The notes beneath the pieces are model-generated. The model searched no databases. It was not told the origin of the DNA and worked only from the letters and a program-made list of their open reading frames with translations. A DNA stretch of 64,000 nucleotides, taken from assembly GCA_949825065.1 (NCBI GenBank), contig OX463852.1:19060189-19124188 (forward strand). Reading direction: 5' to 3'. Position 1 is the first letter of the stretch, and each line of letters opens with the position of its first letter. The stretch is from Odontocerum albicorne. Taxonomy: Eukaryota > Arthropoda > Insecta > Trichoptera > Odontoceridae. Shown one piece after another: positions 1-10,226 of this stretch. The translations under genes were made by a program, and so were the position numbers.

Positions 1-228
1 AAATATTCCAGTCGATATACACAATAAATAGTTTATCATTCACTCTATTATCTGCTGCAACTCTTCTTTCAACATCGTACTTCGCGCGGCCATGCTTTTA
101 TATGACAGTTGAGATATTTCAGCATATTTTTAAGAGCCTGATTAACTTTTTCATACGGAAAATACAGGGTGACTTGATCTTGATAATATAATACATAACA
201 TATACATATTGATGAAGATAATATTATT
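1..228. other. AT-rich spacer
   Basis: No gene or clear repeat is visible here. A short GC-richer patch near 85-95 is isolated and has no supported reading frame. Confidence 0.4.
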
Positions 229-270
229 TTGTCAAACATTGTCATCCCGTATAGTCTTCTCAATTTTCAA
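229..270 (-). mobile_element. LINE-A fragment
   Basis: The reverse complement encodes MRRLYGMTMFDKI. This matches the conserved block that starts the C-terminal region of the LINE-A reverse transcriptase copies elsewhere in the window (compare the plus-strand copy near 14,630-14,680). Only this block survives. Confidence 0.5.
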
Positions 271-477
271 AAAAAAATTGTAATAATCAACGTATGAACA
301 ATGTCAGGTCATATTTTTTTAAACTGGAATTGATATTTTAATTATAAATACAATTTTAACATAATTGAAAAATATATCCGTATCCAAATGCGCACATATT
401 TACTGAATGGAATTTCAACTCTTAAATTGAAATATCTGTGAAACAGTAAAATGTTAATTACCAATTTGTAACAGAAA

Positions 478-600
478 CCTGACGATATTTGGTAAGAAAA
501 CCGCAGACAGCTTACCAAGCGAAGACGAACTATAAATAAACCTTTTATAGATCTTTCAATATGTGATAGTAACATATTCGTTCAAGTACAATAATACATT
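478..600 (+). mobile_element. RSH repeat, middle segment
   Basis: Shares about 120 bases with the copies at 25,030-25,148, 27,550-27,670 and 55,600-55,712. It contains two stem-loops: TTGGTAAG (489-496) with CTTACCAA (511-518), and CTATAAA (530-536) with TTTATAG (544-550). The second stem differs from the 25,078 copy (CTACAA/TTTGTAG) by a paired C-G to T-A change, so the stem is kept despite sequence change. Confidence 0.65.
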
Positions 601-718
601 TTAATAAGGCCTCTCACAAAGTAATGTCATCAAGCGCTTCGTGAACCTTAGATCAAACATACATTCGGTAACCTGCGATAGTCATTGGCGACAAAAATAT
701 CTAATTAAAAACTTATTG

Positions 719-905
719 TATTACACTTTCGCTGTATACAGTACAACGATGTGGCAATTTCTTTCCAGAAAAAGATGCCAGAGGCCTTACATAACATTCA
801 TATTGAAATCCATTTTACAAAATTAGGAATAGAGAGAATCGAGCCCGCAACCTTCAGGTTGAAAAACATGTGTCTTACCAACTATGCCACGAAGATCGTC
901 CGCAG
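719..905 (-). mobile_element. SINE-1 (tRNA-derived)
   Basis: In reverse complement the head reads like a tRNA: a box A-like tract near 885-895 and a box B-like tract near 840-855 (GGTTGCGGGCTCGATTC). The tail ends in the family-typical stretch around 735-760 (GTACTGTATACAGCGAAAG). The middle is diverged. It belongs to the same family as the roughly 210-bp copies at 12,207 and 16,753. Confidence 0.75.
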
Positions 906-1254
906 TTATAATATAGACATCGACAGATGTCACAATGTTTTGTCAATGGATGTCACTCGTGTTTCCGTTTTATGTTCTCAAGAGCCCCGCCACCAAGCGG
1001 TACTTTTCAAAGAAATTATTAGCATATGGTGACAAATAAGTGACAGTTTGCAAGATGTATTTATTTTTATAGAATTCAAGCTTGCATTTTATTTTTTTTT
1101 AAATCAGTGATTTAAAATAAGTAGACAATGTGACAATGACGCTTACGTCCATATACTTTATTCGAATATATTAGGGTTACCATACGAATGAATTAGAATT
1201 AAATTACAAATAGTAACGTCCAAATAATTCAATTTTTTATAAGGGTGCTATATA
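906..1254. other. AT-rich spacer
   Basis: No supported feature; short open frames here have no coding character. Confidence 0.4.
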
Positions 1255-1742
1255 TATACCATCACGTCATTTCCCTGCTGTGATAGGTAGAGAGGACAGA
1301 GCGCCGGACTTTTCTATCTCGACACACATATCATATATCGTCTTTTCCACATCTATAAACCTACTCATATAACTCGATTTCTCTTATTTCGTACATTTCC
1401 TTTTATCAAAATAGGTATCGTTCACTTTATTCAATCATACTTTTTTGATCTTCATTTATCACGCCTTCCACTCACATTAATTTGCACTATATATTTATTT
1501 TGTTAATCTTTCCGCGTTCATTTGGTTTCCAAACCATACCAAAGCACACTATTTTTTTCTTACTCAACACATCAACCTTACATTTATCCCTTAACACGTG
1601 TTTCCATATTCTGTCATATATTGCCATTCCATATATTCAAAGTGCCCGCATTTCTACACAATTTATTCGGCTCTTTTCTGTCTTTTTTACGTCCACGTTT
1701 TACTCCCATACATCAAAGTTTATGGTTGTTGATAACGTATGA
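1255..1742 (-). mobile_element. LINE-A 3' fragment
   Basis: Decayed 3' end of a non-LTR retrotransposon on the minus strand. In reverse complement it encodes remnants of the reverse transcriptase C-terminus and 3' end: a GHVERMNEE-like block, then a GRPRK-like block, then a CRDRK-like block. The terminal sequence next to 1,260-1,310 (gagaggacagagcgcc on the plus strand) is the most conserved signature of the family. Frames are broken in several places. Confidence 0.8.
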
Positions 1743-2283
1743 ATGAATTAATACATTTGTCATTTCTATGTTAACTTTTAGTAAACTTGTAAAAAATCAG
1801 CTGATTATGAAAATATCTCATACCGTCATTGTCCTTACAACTTGTTTTCGATATGCATTCTGAATTAAATTTCCAATGGATTCGCAACGGTGCAAGTTTT
1901 TTCTTTCAGGCATAATACTATAGGAATTTACCTCTTCTGCGATTCATTAAAATTACATACTAGAAAATTCGATAAACGCTATATTGTGACCATAAAATCT
2001 GCTGATCAAATCTGCCTGACGAAAAATTGTAACATATTCCTCCTGTCAATAATCGTCGTTGAATTTTAATTACTTTGCAATCAACGCGTAGATTTTTTTT
2101 AAATATTATGTACTTGCTGAAGTGTAATTGTTCTCGAACACATTAAATCAATATGCATAAAAGTGTTATCGGATTGTACATCATAATAAATTCGCCAACC
2201 ACCCTATTGTGGACAGACTGTCGTACATAAAAAAAAAGAAAAATGAACATTTCGACACTAATCCTGCCTGTCTAGATATGCCT
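1743..2283. other. AT-rich spacer
   Basis: Nothing supportable seen. Confidence 0.4.
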
Positions 2284-2400
2284 TAAGGTTGGCAACACTG
2301 CCGTTAGTACGCCAAAGACGAGAATTTTCGCGCCACTCTCCGCCGATGTTTCGCGCGCTAATTTGAAATTTGAAGTGGCCCTACAGAATGACAGAGGAAA
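2284..2400. promoter_or_regulatory. CpG-rich promoter-like island with E2F/CHR motifs
   Basis: A sharp GC- and CpG-rich island in AT-rich surroundings. It holds TTTTCGCGCC (2,325-2,334) and TTTCGCGCGC (2,349-2,358), both close to the E2F consensus. Two TTTGAA motifs follow just after the second site (2,361-2,374), the spacing seen in cell-cycle CDE/CHR promoters bound by E2F-DP and MuvB/DREAM in animals. A TTGGCAACACTG motif lies at 2,289-2,300. Start site and direction are unknown, so strand is left open. Alternative: CpG-rich remnant of a transposon. Confidence 0.4.
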
Positions 2401-2448
2401 GGGCGTGTGTTGCCTGTATTGACAATAATTTTATAATAATTAATTATC

Positions 2449-2517
2449 ATGGTAACAACGTCAATGGAAAATGTCTATGGTATCTGCCTATTAGGGAATA
2501 AATCGATTGCAAGCTAA
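2449..2517 (+). CDS. Short ORF downstream of the promoter-like island
   Basis: A 22-codon frame (MVTTSMENVYG...) begins 49 bases downstream of the CpG island and ends at TAA. If the island is a plus-strand promoter, this is the first ATG that could be used, perhaps as the start of a first exon. A weak GTATCTG follows at 2,480. There is no similarity evidence and chance occurrence is likely; it is listed only because of its position. Confidence 0.15.
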   Translation: MVTTSMENVYGICLLGNKSIAS

Positions 2518-2711
2518 ATGTACTTGAATTAACGCAACATGTTAAACTGGTTTTCATTTGCCTTTTTTATCAATGCTGAGTGAGTGTCGTAGTTCTTTGA
2601 TATGTCTGCAACTTATAATAGTATATCACCTGTCTCCATTGTTCCCGGTGCTAGACCATTTTAAATTTAACGTTTAAATAGAACCCTGTTAACGCCTTTT
2701 TTATCCGTGTC

Positions 2712-3170
2712 TTAAGCCTCTTTATTAGTACATTTAAAGGTCTGCAAGTCCTTTTCCTTCCTCGTGACGTCAAACTTTAAATTATCTTCACATTCAGATG
2801 AGTCACCGCCGGAGAAAAAAAATCTTTTGGGTAGTTGCTTCTCCATCATTAAGTAAGGGAAATGGTAGTGAACACCTTTATTTGATCCATCCAAATTCCT
2901 ATTGCTCGTTTTCCCTCCTATTGCTGTCTCCGTGATCAACAGATTTTCAAGAGCTTCGTTATTCTTTCTGGTAATATATACAAAATATGTTTTTATCCTA
3001 CATGTTGTCGAAACTCTTCCAGTAATGTCTAATTCCTTGATGATAGAGAAGTTGATGAGCCTTGCGCCCCATGGGATACGGAACACCCTCCTGAAACACT
3101 ACATCTCGTCATCTATCACGTTTATCTCCTTACTCATCGTCCATATTTCCTCTAAAGTATTCCATTAATA
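2712..3170 (-). mobile_element. LINE-B fragment, reverse transcriptase C-terminus
   Basis: The reverse complement carries a 124-codon open stretch with the motif order typical of the C-terminal tail of insect non-LTR reverse transcriptases: RLINFSIIKELDITGRVSTT, then RKNNEALENLLIT, then GGKTSNR. The central STTCR/EALENLL blocks match the copies at 31,590-31,915 and 51,130-51,450. No catalytic FADD-type motif is present, so it is a 5'-truncated, inactive copy. Confidence 0.75.
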
Positions 3171-3290
3171 TATCCACAAAAGGTCTTTTATTACTATTTA
3201 AAGCTTAGTTGGACTTTTATTTTTAGTTTTTTATTAAAAAAATAAATGTTTATCATATTTGTTTATACAATGATTGAAGAAAATACATTA

Positions 3291-3533
3291 TTTATAGTTA
3301 AGGCATTAACATTGTGGAGGTTTAAATACATTGTATGTTAATTTGTTTTATCAAACACTGTTTATTCCACTTTTTGTAACGGTATAACCCTACTAGTTTC
3401 AAGGCTTTCACCTCATCATCAGGGGAGCACAAGTTTGTGATCCCTTGATGATGAGGTAAAGTCCTTGAAACCGGTAGGGTTATACCGTTACAAAAAGTGG
3501 AATAAACAGTGTTTGATAAAACAAATTACAACG
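3291..3533. mobile_element. HHP palindromic element (head plus inverted tail pair)
   Basis: A foldback structure. A head of about 45 bases (agttaaggcattaac...) is followed by a tail unit in antisense (about 3,338-3,424) and the same unit in sense (about 3,437-3,530), giving arms of roughly 85-90 bases. The sense unit contains TTGATGATGAGG, a stem around a short loop, GAAACCGGTAGGGTTATACC and AATAAACAGTGTTTGATAAA. CTGATGA...GAAA is the order of conserved hammerhead core boxes, as found in Penelope-like element ends. The fit is imperfect (extra base after CTGATGA, no clear stem I). Six further copies lie in the window. Confidence 0.7.
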
Positions 3534-4281
3534 ATTGAAAAAAAATCTTATGCAGAACATTAACTTAAATATTTTTACATATGCATATGTGAATGTGAGG
3601 AAGTATTCAATATTATGGCAGCAGTCACCACAGTTCCTATACTTACACTAATTATCACTAGTTAACAAATTTTAACTTTTTGTCTGTAACAGAGATTAAA
3701 TTAGCTGATTCTTATTAAATCGACCCTGCTGATTACGAAAATCGCAGTGAAAAGTTTGTAACACGTAACATTTTTGTGTAACAGAAGGGGGAGTGTTTTA
3801 ATAAAATAAGTACGTTTTTGCGCATTTCAAAAGTCGTAATTACAACAATGAAAATAAATAAATTCCTGAAATACTAAATTTAGACACATAATACAATATT
3901 GTTAAAAAGGAAAATAAAAAAAGGAGAATAAATGCGGGAAGTGTATTTTCAGTGACATTCGACATTCTAGATTCTGGTAACTGCAAGAGTTCTTGTACAA
4001 CTGCAAGAGTTCTCGTAATTGTCAGCTTTATTATTACCTAGGAAACCACTAACAACTCTTCCAAAAGCTTTTCAAGCTTCTAGTTCTTCAACACTTAATT
4101 TTTTTTCGAACTTTTCATCTTTCCAAAGTTTCAGTTTCAGACAAAAACTAATTTCAGGGTTTTCTCTTAAAAGGTACGTGATGGAACATTTTCAAGTTCA
4201 TATTCGTTATCAGCACACAAAAATTGACCTAAAATGGCCGTTTTCGCCCTGGTTACAAAAACTATGTTAGCTAGTCAGTTC
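3534..4281. other. AT-rich spacer with a 20-bp tandem duplication
   Basis: Mostly featureless. At 3,981-4,020 a 20-bp unit beginning ctgcaagagttct is repeated twice in tandem. Confidence 0.45.
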
Positions 4282-4345
4282 GATTCTCGATTCAGAGCGC
4301 CTTTAAAGAGAGTTAGCTCTCTAAACGGCGATGTATAAATTGTTA
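4282..4345 (-). mobile_element. RSH repeat head fragment
   Basis: Matches, in reverse complement, the RSH head (AATTTATACATCGCCGTTTAG...GAGAG...GGCGC) seen at 23,580, 55,415 and 61,470. It keeps part of the nested hairpin. Confidence 0.5.
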
Positions 4346-4853
4346 TTTTTTAATATTGTTTTACAACCTTTTAAAACATTAGATGACTCATTTTCCAAAA
4401 TATATACGACGATTTTTTTGACTTCATAAAACATTGACTATTATTCTTCATTTCACCTCTCTGAAAAACACAAAATATTAATTACCACAAAAATCAATTA
4501 ACATTATTCACTGGTCCTCAAAATCGGGCGCTTGACGAAACAGCCAAAATCACGAACCTATTTTTTTAGACTTTGATTTAGCATAGTTTTACAATCGTTA
4601 ACGCAGCTGCGATTGTGACGAATCCATCTATACAGTAAGATTATATTACAATTTATAGCTAAATCAATTGCAATATAAATTTGGTGGCCAAAAGCAGTAA
4701 TGTGTGGAACCTAAAACATATTGGACATGCTCGCGATAGGAAGACAAATAAATACAAATACGGTCCATTGAAACATCTTCAATGAACGTAAGTTGACAGA
4801 ATCACCAACTTTTATTTAAAATTTGTAAGGTATTTTAAAACCAGACGACATAC
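4346..4853. other. Intronic or intergenic spacer
   Basis: No repeat recognised. If the exon at 4,854-4,925 is real, this is the start of the next intron on the minus strand. Confidence 0.4.
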
Positions 4854-4925
4854 CTGAGTCCTCCAGGTATCTTGGGTACTGCTTCAGCATTGGGAGCAAC
4901 TGAGCACCCTGGTATCTGCCATCCC
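4854..4925 (-). CDS. Internal exon of an unidentified minus-strand gene
   Basis: A 72-base exon candidate. On the minus strand it is preceded by an acceptor (...gttgatacacag) and followed by a consensus donor (CTCAG|GTATGT). One phase gives an uninterrupted peptide, DGRYQGAQLL then PMLKQYPRYLEDS, with codon choice typical of real coding sequence (AGA TAC, CTG AAG CAG TAC, CTG GAG GAC). The exon completes a codon with its first two bases and starts a new one with its last, so it is symmetric (phase 1 at both ends). This is the same phase as the candidate exon at 46,171-46,227, upstream on this strand. I do not recognise the protein. A second frame is also open, so the reading is probable, not certain. 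Confidence 0.6.
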
Positions 4926-5312
4926 CTGTGTATCAACATCAGCATAGTCAGTGAGGGGAATTCAGCGTTTGATGACATGAGATTATAATTATTGGTGTTA
5001 AGCGGCAAGATACACAAATAAAAAAGCAAACGTGAGGTGTTGTGTTTGTTTTAAAATTGACATGTTCAAGAAGTGATTGAAGCTTTTTGATTGATATTAG
5101 ATTACTTAAAAAGCACAATTGGAATTAAACGTATTGTTTTTGATGTATGATTGAGTTTTAAGATAGGACTCTTGTTTTGTTTTTCAACTCAAAATGCACG
5201 AAAGTTTGTTCTGGAACTATAGGTGCATGCATAGTTCTAGCTTTCAATTAGGCTTGAAGAGGTGGAGTTGAAAATATAGATATGGCTCTGGTTTTAAATA
5301 CCCATAACCGTT
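4926..5312. other. Spacer with small hairpin
   Basis: No gene seen. A minor inverted repeat (GAACTAT/ATAGTTC, 10-base loop) lies at about 5,214-5,237. Confidence 0.35.
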
Positions 5313-5520
5313 CATGATGACCTCCGTAACCTTGATAAGACACCTGTTTTCCGACAATGGGGTTGTAGGTTAGATTCTTGATGATTCCATTTTTTCAAGG
5401 ACTTAAGTCTGATTTTCAATTAATGCAAATTTAACACCTTACTGTTTGACTGAAAAAGATTGCCACATAGTAATAAACCCACCAGGTTGTACTGTGTACA
5501 ACGAAAGTGTTATACATTTG
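5313..5520 (+). mobile_element. SINE-1
   Basis: Degraded tRNA-like head (ccgtaaccttgataagacac), linker with tctgattttcaattaat, then the conserved tail agattgccacatagtaataa and ccaccaggttgtactgtgta. Full-length family member, moderately diverged. Confidence 0.75.
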
Positions 5521-6247
5521 AAGTCCGATACAAATTTGACGTATGACCCTTATTTTAAATATAGGTATAACTAACTCAAGAAATGAAATTAGTAACTTTT
5601 ATTTTAAGTTGCATTACTGGAACTCAATATAAGATTTTATCTTAATCTACTTAAGAAGCAAATTGTTAACCATCAGACTTTAGATAACTAAATTTACTCT
5701 ATATAATTAATCGCGAATTATCATTGTTTTTGCTGCCGTATTCATGAACTGAGCTATTAAGAGCGTCATCACTCGTGCACGAAAGAACCTTGTTAACCAG
5801 AATTTATGATATTTACGTCATTTCTTCCATAAATCGATGGATAAATTGAGCATTGATTTCCTTAATAAAATTTGTAGGCATAACTGAGAATCTTCATAGG
5901 GAAGCATGAGTAATCATTGATCCCATTGTTATTATTTTTTTACCTTTATCTATTATTTTTTTGTACTTTGCATTTTATTCGATATAATTGGATTGAACCT
6001 CTATCAAATATCTAATAAAAAATAATTAAATACATATATTTATGCAAGTGTAAAGAATGCAACTGTGATTGAATATCTATCGAACGTATTTCCTTCACCT
6101 TATGTTATATGTATCAAGATTGGTAGAAGGAAATAAAGACGTAAAATGGAAATGGGACCCAAATCACAAAACTCAATTTTTCGGTTTATTTGGAATATTA
6201 AAAAATATAAATCAATCCTATATGTGTAAAAACATTAAGCCATATAA
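5521..6247. other. AT-rich spacer
   Basis: No supported feature. Confidence 0.4.
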
Positions 6248-6295
6248 CATACACACCATCATGCCGTTTCCTTGTTGGGGTAAGTATAAAAGATA
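6248..6295 (-). mobile_element. LINE-A terminal fragment
   Basis: The short stretch caccatcatgccgtttcctt followed by gttggggtaagta is the extreme 3' end of LINE-A in reverse complement, as at 1,260 and 30,590. Confidence 0.55.
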
Positions 6296-6444
6296 GACTT
6301 TGTTATCTCGCATATGAAATTATTATATCTGTTCCATTAAAATAGTCATACGATTCTTGTGTATTTTTATCTCAACATTCTGTATTTTATCAATTTATGT
6401 TCATTGTATAAATCTTAAATAAAAACCTTTCCCCTAACACTGGA

Positions 6445-6545
6445 AATAAAATTTAAACAATTTTCTGGTTGGTTGAAACCAATTGCCATTTTGTAATAAG
6501 CCTACCAAAGTGTACATTGTATTGTATAATGAAGTTTTTGAATAA
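6445..6545 (+). mobile_element. SINE-1 tail fragment
   Basis: Contains ttttctggttggttgaaacc and the diverged tail (attgccattttgtaataagc, cctaccaaagtgtac). The tRNA-like head is missing. Confidence 0.6.
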
Positions 6546-6995
6546 CTAAATAATTTTAACCTATATTTGCTTTTCTCGTAACAAGTACCTAAAACAAATT
6601 TTTGAAATGCCAAATAATATTCCTAGTTTTCCAGTTAGACTTAACAATCCCGCAGCAACCCTCCAAAAAGGATTATTGCGTGACCAAGCATCCAATTTGT
6701 TCACACTATACGGGGCCATAATTTATTAAACAGCCTAATGTAGGTGCCTAAATTAAATGTTTGGGTACCCCATTCCTCTCGTGCCCTTCATCTATGGATA
6801 TATGTTTAGAACAGTATAAATGTTTCTATGGATATTGAAGGATAATCGAACATATTCGTTGATAATGTATGAATATTTAACTTTACATATAGCGCAATGC
6901 AAAAACGATATTTTTTATTTTTTACCAGTTTTCATTTATCGTTATATCAATCATTAAAATGGCTAAATTATTTATTTGACTATTTCATTCTACCA
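6546..6995. other. AT-rich spacer
   Basis: No supported feature. Confidence 0.4.
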
Positions 6996-7056
6996 TGTCA
7001 AATTTGGTGGGTTTATTTCCTAACGCCATTTTTTCTAACCAAATAGAAATTTTATA
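6996..7056 (-). mobile_element. SINE-1 tail fragment
   Basis: Reverse complement of the SINE-1 tail core (ggtgggtttatt...gccattttttctaaccaa). Only about 60 bases remain. Confidence 0.5.
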
Positions 7057-7179
7057 AGAATTTAGTTTGTAATGGTCGTCAAAGTATTCATATTAGAGCT
7101 TTATATAAAGAAAATTACGTAATAAAATATATAAGTGTAAGCTAAAAATAATACAGGAATCATTTGACTTTAAATATAA

Positions 7180-7450
7180 CGACTTAATCTACGGAGAGGA
7201 GATAATAAAGGAAGGGATACGGGAACGAAGGATAAGGACGATATCACAACGTCGCTACTTTATTGAAGGGAAATCTAATATTTTTGAGTCGCTGTTTGAA
7301 TCACGTCAACGATGAAGCGAGTCGTTTATAAGTTAACAGTTGGTTTCACAGCCTAACGGTATGGACTATAAACGACGATGTGAGAAATGGAGAGCGGTGA
7401 ACAGGAAAAGTTAATAGGTAATCTCCGCTTGAGCGGGGGGTGAGTACGTG
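7180..7450. other. Unclassified GC-richer island
   Basis: Visibly less AT-rich than its surroundings, with no repeat partner in this window and no long coding frame. GGGG|GTGAGTACG at about 7,436 is a good donor-type sequence on the plus strand. A non-coding or 5' UTR exon is possible but not supported further. Confidence 0.2.
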
Positions 7451-8600
7451 ATCGGAACAAGCGCTAAATATTTTCAATTGAAACAATAAAAACGATGCCG
7501 CTTGCTTGGAGTAGCAAGACTGAATGGGGATTTATTGACTCAATTATTATCACAAAATGTGATCTGCGAATTGTTCCAAATCAAAACTGCAAATCCACAG
7601 TCAGATTTTTAATATCCTTTGAGCATTGCTAGGAAAATGGAAAAGAAAAAGGTATAAAGCCTCTCACGACTGTTCCGGAAAGTGCCACAGCGAACTAAAC
7701 GAACAACGCAGTTTTTTTTAATTCACTTCAGTAAAGTAAAACAACTAGACTCTGAATAAAGATGTCCCGTCCCGTCCGCGTCGAAGCGGGGGTAGATGGG
7801 ATGAAGAGCGGATTCCTTGCATACAAAAAACACTCCCTTAGGTTTGTTTCGATCCTTAAATTCCGACAGACATTTTCTTGAGAAAAATCCGGGACCACGA
7901 ATGCTACGTTTCCTGGAGATGGCAACTCTACAGGATGAATAAAAATACTTATTTTTTATATATATATATACGAGTATATATATTTTTTGTATCCTTTGCA
8001 TGGTACTCGTATCCTTCGACATATCTTTTAGGAGATGAATTTGCTGAGATTGTACGTAATTTTTTTTTCATCGTTTTTTTCACGTCGAACTATAAAAGTA
8101 GGCTCATTGAGTTGATGAAGTATTGACTTTGTAATATACTGTAGTTTTCGCATTAATGAAAAATTGATATGGAGAAGTTCGGGCAGCTGACTGGAGACGA
8201 CTCCATATGTGATCAACTGTGTACTGTTAAAATTTTGACTTGTGTCTTTACTTATGTATTACTTTAAACGTTTGCTGTGTTAATGTATCTCTTCATTTGG
8301 TTTAGTTGAATCGTTATAAATTGTTTTATTTTAAGATTATTTTGTAAATATTGTAAATGAAGCAAAAACTACTTTTTATGAACATTTTTAAATGTACATT
8401 GTTGTTAAATTAATATCCAAATTAGTGATTCAGGTATATTGAGACAATATTGTCTTCATCCCTAGTAATCAAGCCTTTGGAAACCCCTAGAGTAGGCAAA
8501 GAACTCGCAATTCGCCGCAGTTGGCAATACTTCCACACGACAACAATACTCGGGAAGAGACATACTATACGTACTTGGCACGGAGATTCAACTTCCAAGA
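7451..8600. other. Spacer
   Basis: No gene or repeat partner recognised. Includes a short interrupted TA run with cgagtatata at 7,961-7,985. Confidence 0.35.
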
Positions 8601-8609
8601 CGACGGCCT

Positions 8610-8690
8610 AAGCCATTCTGGGAATGGATTCACCAAGAATCGAACTTAGCATGAATACATAGCCCACGGCTGCCGACTACAGTACATTAT
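8610..8690 (-). mobile_element. SINE-2 head fragment
   Basis: The reverse complement reads ...GTCGGCAGCCGTGGGCTATG...AAGTTCGATTCTTGGTG, a tRNA-like head with a B box (AGTTCGATTC). Related to the copies ending at about 21,765 and 35,455. Confidence 0.45.
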
Positions 8691-8763
8691 TTTAATGGAT
8701 CGAAATAAAAAATATGATAAATAATACTCCAAGCAGTATTTTAGTATCAACTTTGATATATGC

Positions 8764-9181
8764 TAGTAAAACGAGGACAAACAACCGAATAAATGTTGTA
8801 AAACTACATGCACTGAGAAGAATACATGGGGGATAACGTATGAAAGGATATGAAATGAATTAATAAGAGATTAATGTGAGCTTACGGCTGATGTTTTGAG
8901 TAAGATGAAGAAGAACACTAAAATGGTTTTGGGGTGTAGAACGAATGAATGAAGAAATACTTATAAAATAAATATATAGTGCGAGTGAAAGACGTGGTAG
9001 AGGAAGACAAAGGAAAGTAAAGTTGTATCAAGTATTTTGAAAGAAGGAAATGTTTAAAGTCAGAATGTAAAAAAAGGTGTACCGATTAAAAAAAATGAAG
9101 GATGTGTCGAGGTATGAAAGTCTGGCGCTCTGTCCTCTCTCCTTACCCCAACTGGAAAATTGCGTGATTATATGTATGTAC
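8764..9181 (+). mobile_element. LINE-A 3' fragment
   Basis: Plus-strand copy of the LINE-A C-terminal coding remnant and 3' end. Signatures in order: gcactgagaagaatacatgg, gatgttttgagtaagatgaa, agaacgaatgaatgaagaaa, gacgtggtagaggaagac, gatgtgtcgaggtatgaaag, ctctgtcctctctcc. Multiple stops and frameshifts. Ends in tatatgtatgtac, a remnant of the family (TATG)n tail. Confidence 0.8.
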
Positions 9182-9770
9182 ACATGTAAATTATAAAACA
9201 AATCAAAATTCATTGAAATACGCAACACCCTGTTGCAAAAAACCCCCCCTGCCGAACTGAAAAGACACCAAGGGGGTAGCATCTTCCATTTTTTAATACT
9301 CCAAATAGGGCTAGATGTCTAAGTATATAAACACGTCAATAGTATCAGCTTTTCTTAAATGAACGCTGAAAAAGGACGAAAAGAATACATAAAAAATAAA
9401 GTTTTTTTCTGCAAAAACCGCAAGGGGAAAGCTCGCCACTGAAATGACATAGTCGGTTTCAATTTCTTAGTGGATAATTTATATTAAGGGATGTTTATGA
9501 AGAGCATATTTCTTTTTCTTGTAAACGATCCCTTATTTACTGAAAAGTTCGATCTAAGGGTAGGTAAGTCTTATTAAGGGTGGATTAAATGTACAAATGC
9601 TACGTAATAAGATACTTGAGACTTTTTTTGATTAAAAGATGTAATTATATTTTTAATAGCGTTTTTTTTCTCTGATATTGAATTATTTATCAAAGGATAT
9701 GACGTGATGTTATACAGTTTTAACAAAGTTAAAAAAATCGAATAAATCAATTTAAAGTGCCATTTAACCC
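9182..9770. other. Spacer
   Basis: No supported feature. A short GC-rich patch at 9,225-9,285 has no partner in the window. Confidence 0.35.
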
Positions 9771-9774
9771 TGTA

Positions 9775-9965
9775 ACCTACTTGGTGTGACACCTATGTTT
9801 AGAGCCAGGGGTTGGGGGTTCGAATTCTGTAGGTAACCAGATTTAATTTTTTTTTTAAATCTATCTGTTTTTCACACCTTAATAAAAAGTTTCTGGTTGG
9901 GTGGAAGAATCACTACATGGCAATAAACCTGTACTGTATAAAATGTAATAATATTATATTAAAGA
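9775..9965 (+). mobile_element. SINE-1
   Basis: Head with degraded box A and a good box B (gggggttcgaattctg, about 9,812-9,828), poly-T-rich linker, then gtttctggttgggtggaag and the tail atggcaataaacctgtactg. First member of an opposed SINE cluster. Confidence 0.75.
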
Positions 9966-10007
9966 GTGATAAAATATATCGCATGCTTGAAAGCCACTTT
10001 TTTTGTA

Positions 10008-10165
10008 ACCAACCAGAAAGATGTTTCTTAACTTAATAAATTAAGAAGTGAAAAACGGACTGAAACCTTTTTAAAAAAATCTGAGTACAAAAGGGAATTG
10101 AATCCGCACTCTCCGAGTTGGAAGACAGGTGTCTTACTAACTAGGCCACGGCGGTCGTTCTTCAA
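10008..10165 (-). mobile_element. SINE-1, inverted partner
   Basis: Reverse-complement SINE-1: aaccaaccagaaagatgttt, then agtgaaaaacggactgaaac, then gaagacaggtgtcttactaa and ctaggccacggcggtc. It lies about 40 bases from the plus-strand copy, so a read-through transcript could fold into a long hairpin. Confidence 0.75.
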
Positions 10166-10226
10166 CAACATTCTTTCCACTGAAACTTGTCAACTCACAG
10201 TTCCTCTTAAGATCTCTTATCATTTC

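Noticed and set aside
3411..3480. Canonical, active hammerhead ribozyme
   Set aside because: Core boxes are present but stem I and the base after CUGAUGA do not fit the standard model; only 'hammerhead-like' is justified.
4700..4790. Plus-strand exon ending at GAAC|GTAAGT
   Set aside because: The frame (KHIGHARDRKTNKYKYGPLK) hits a stop just before the donor and the acceptor is poor.
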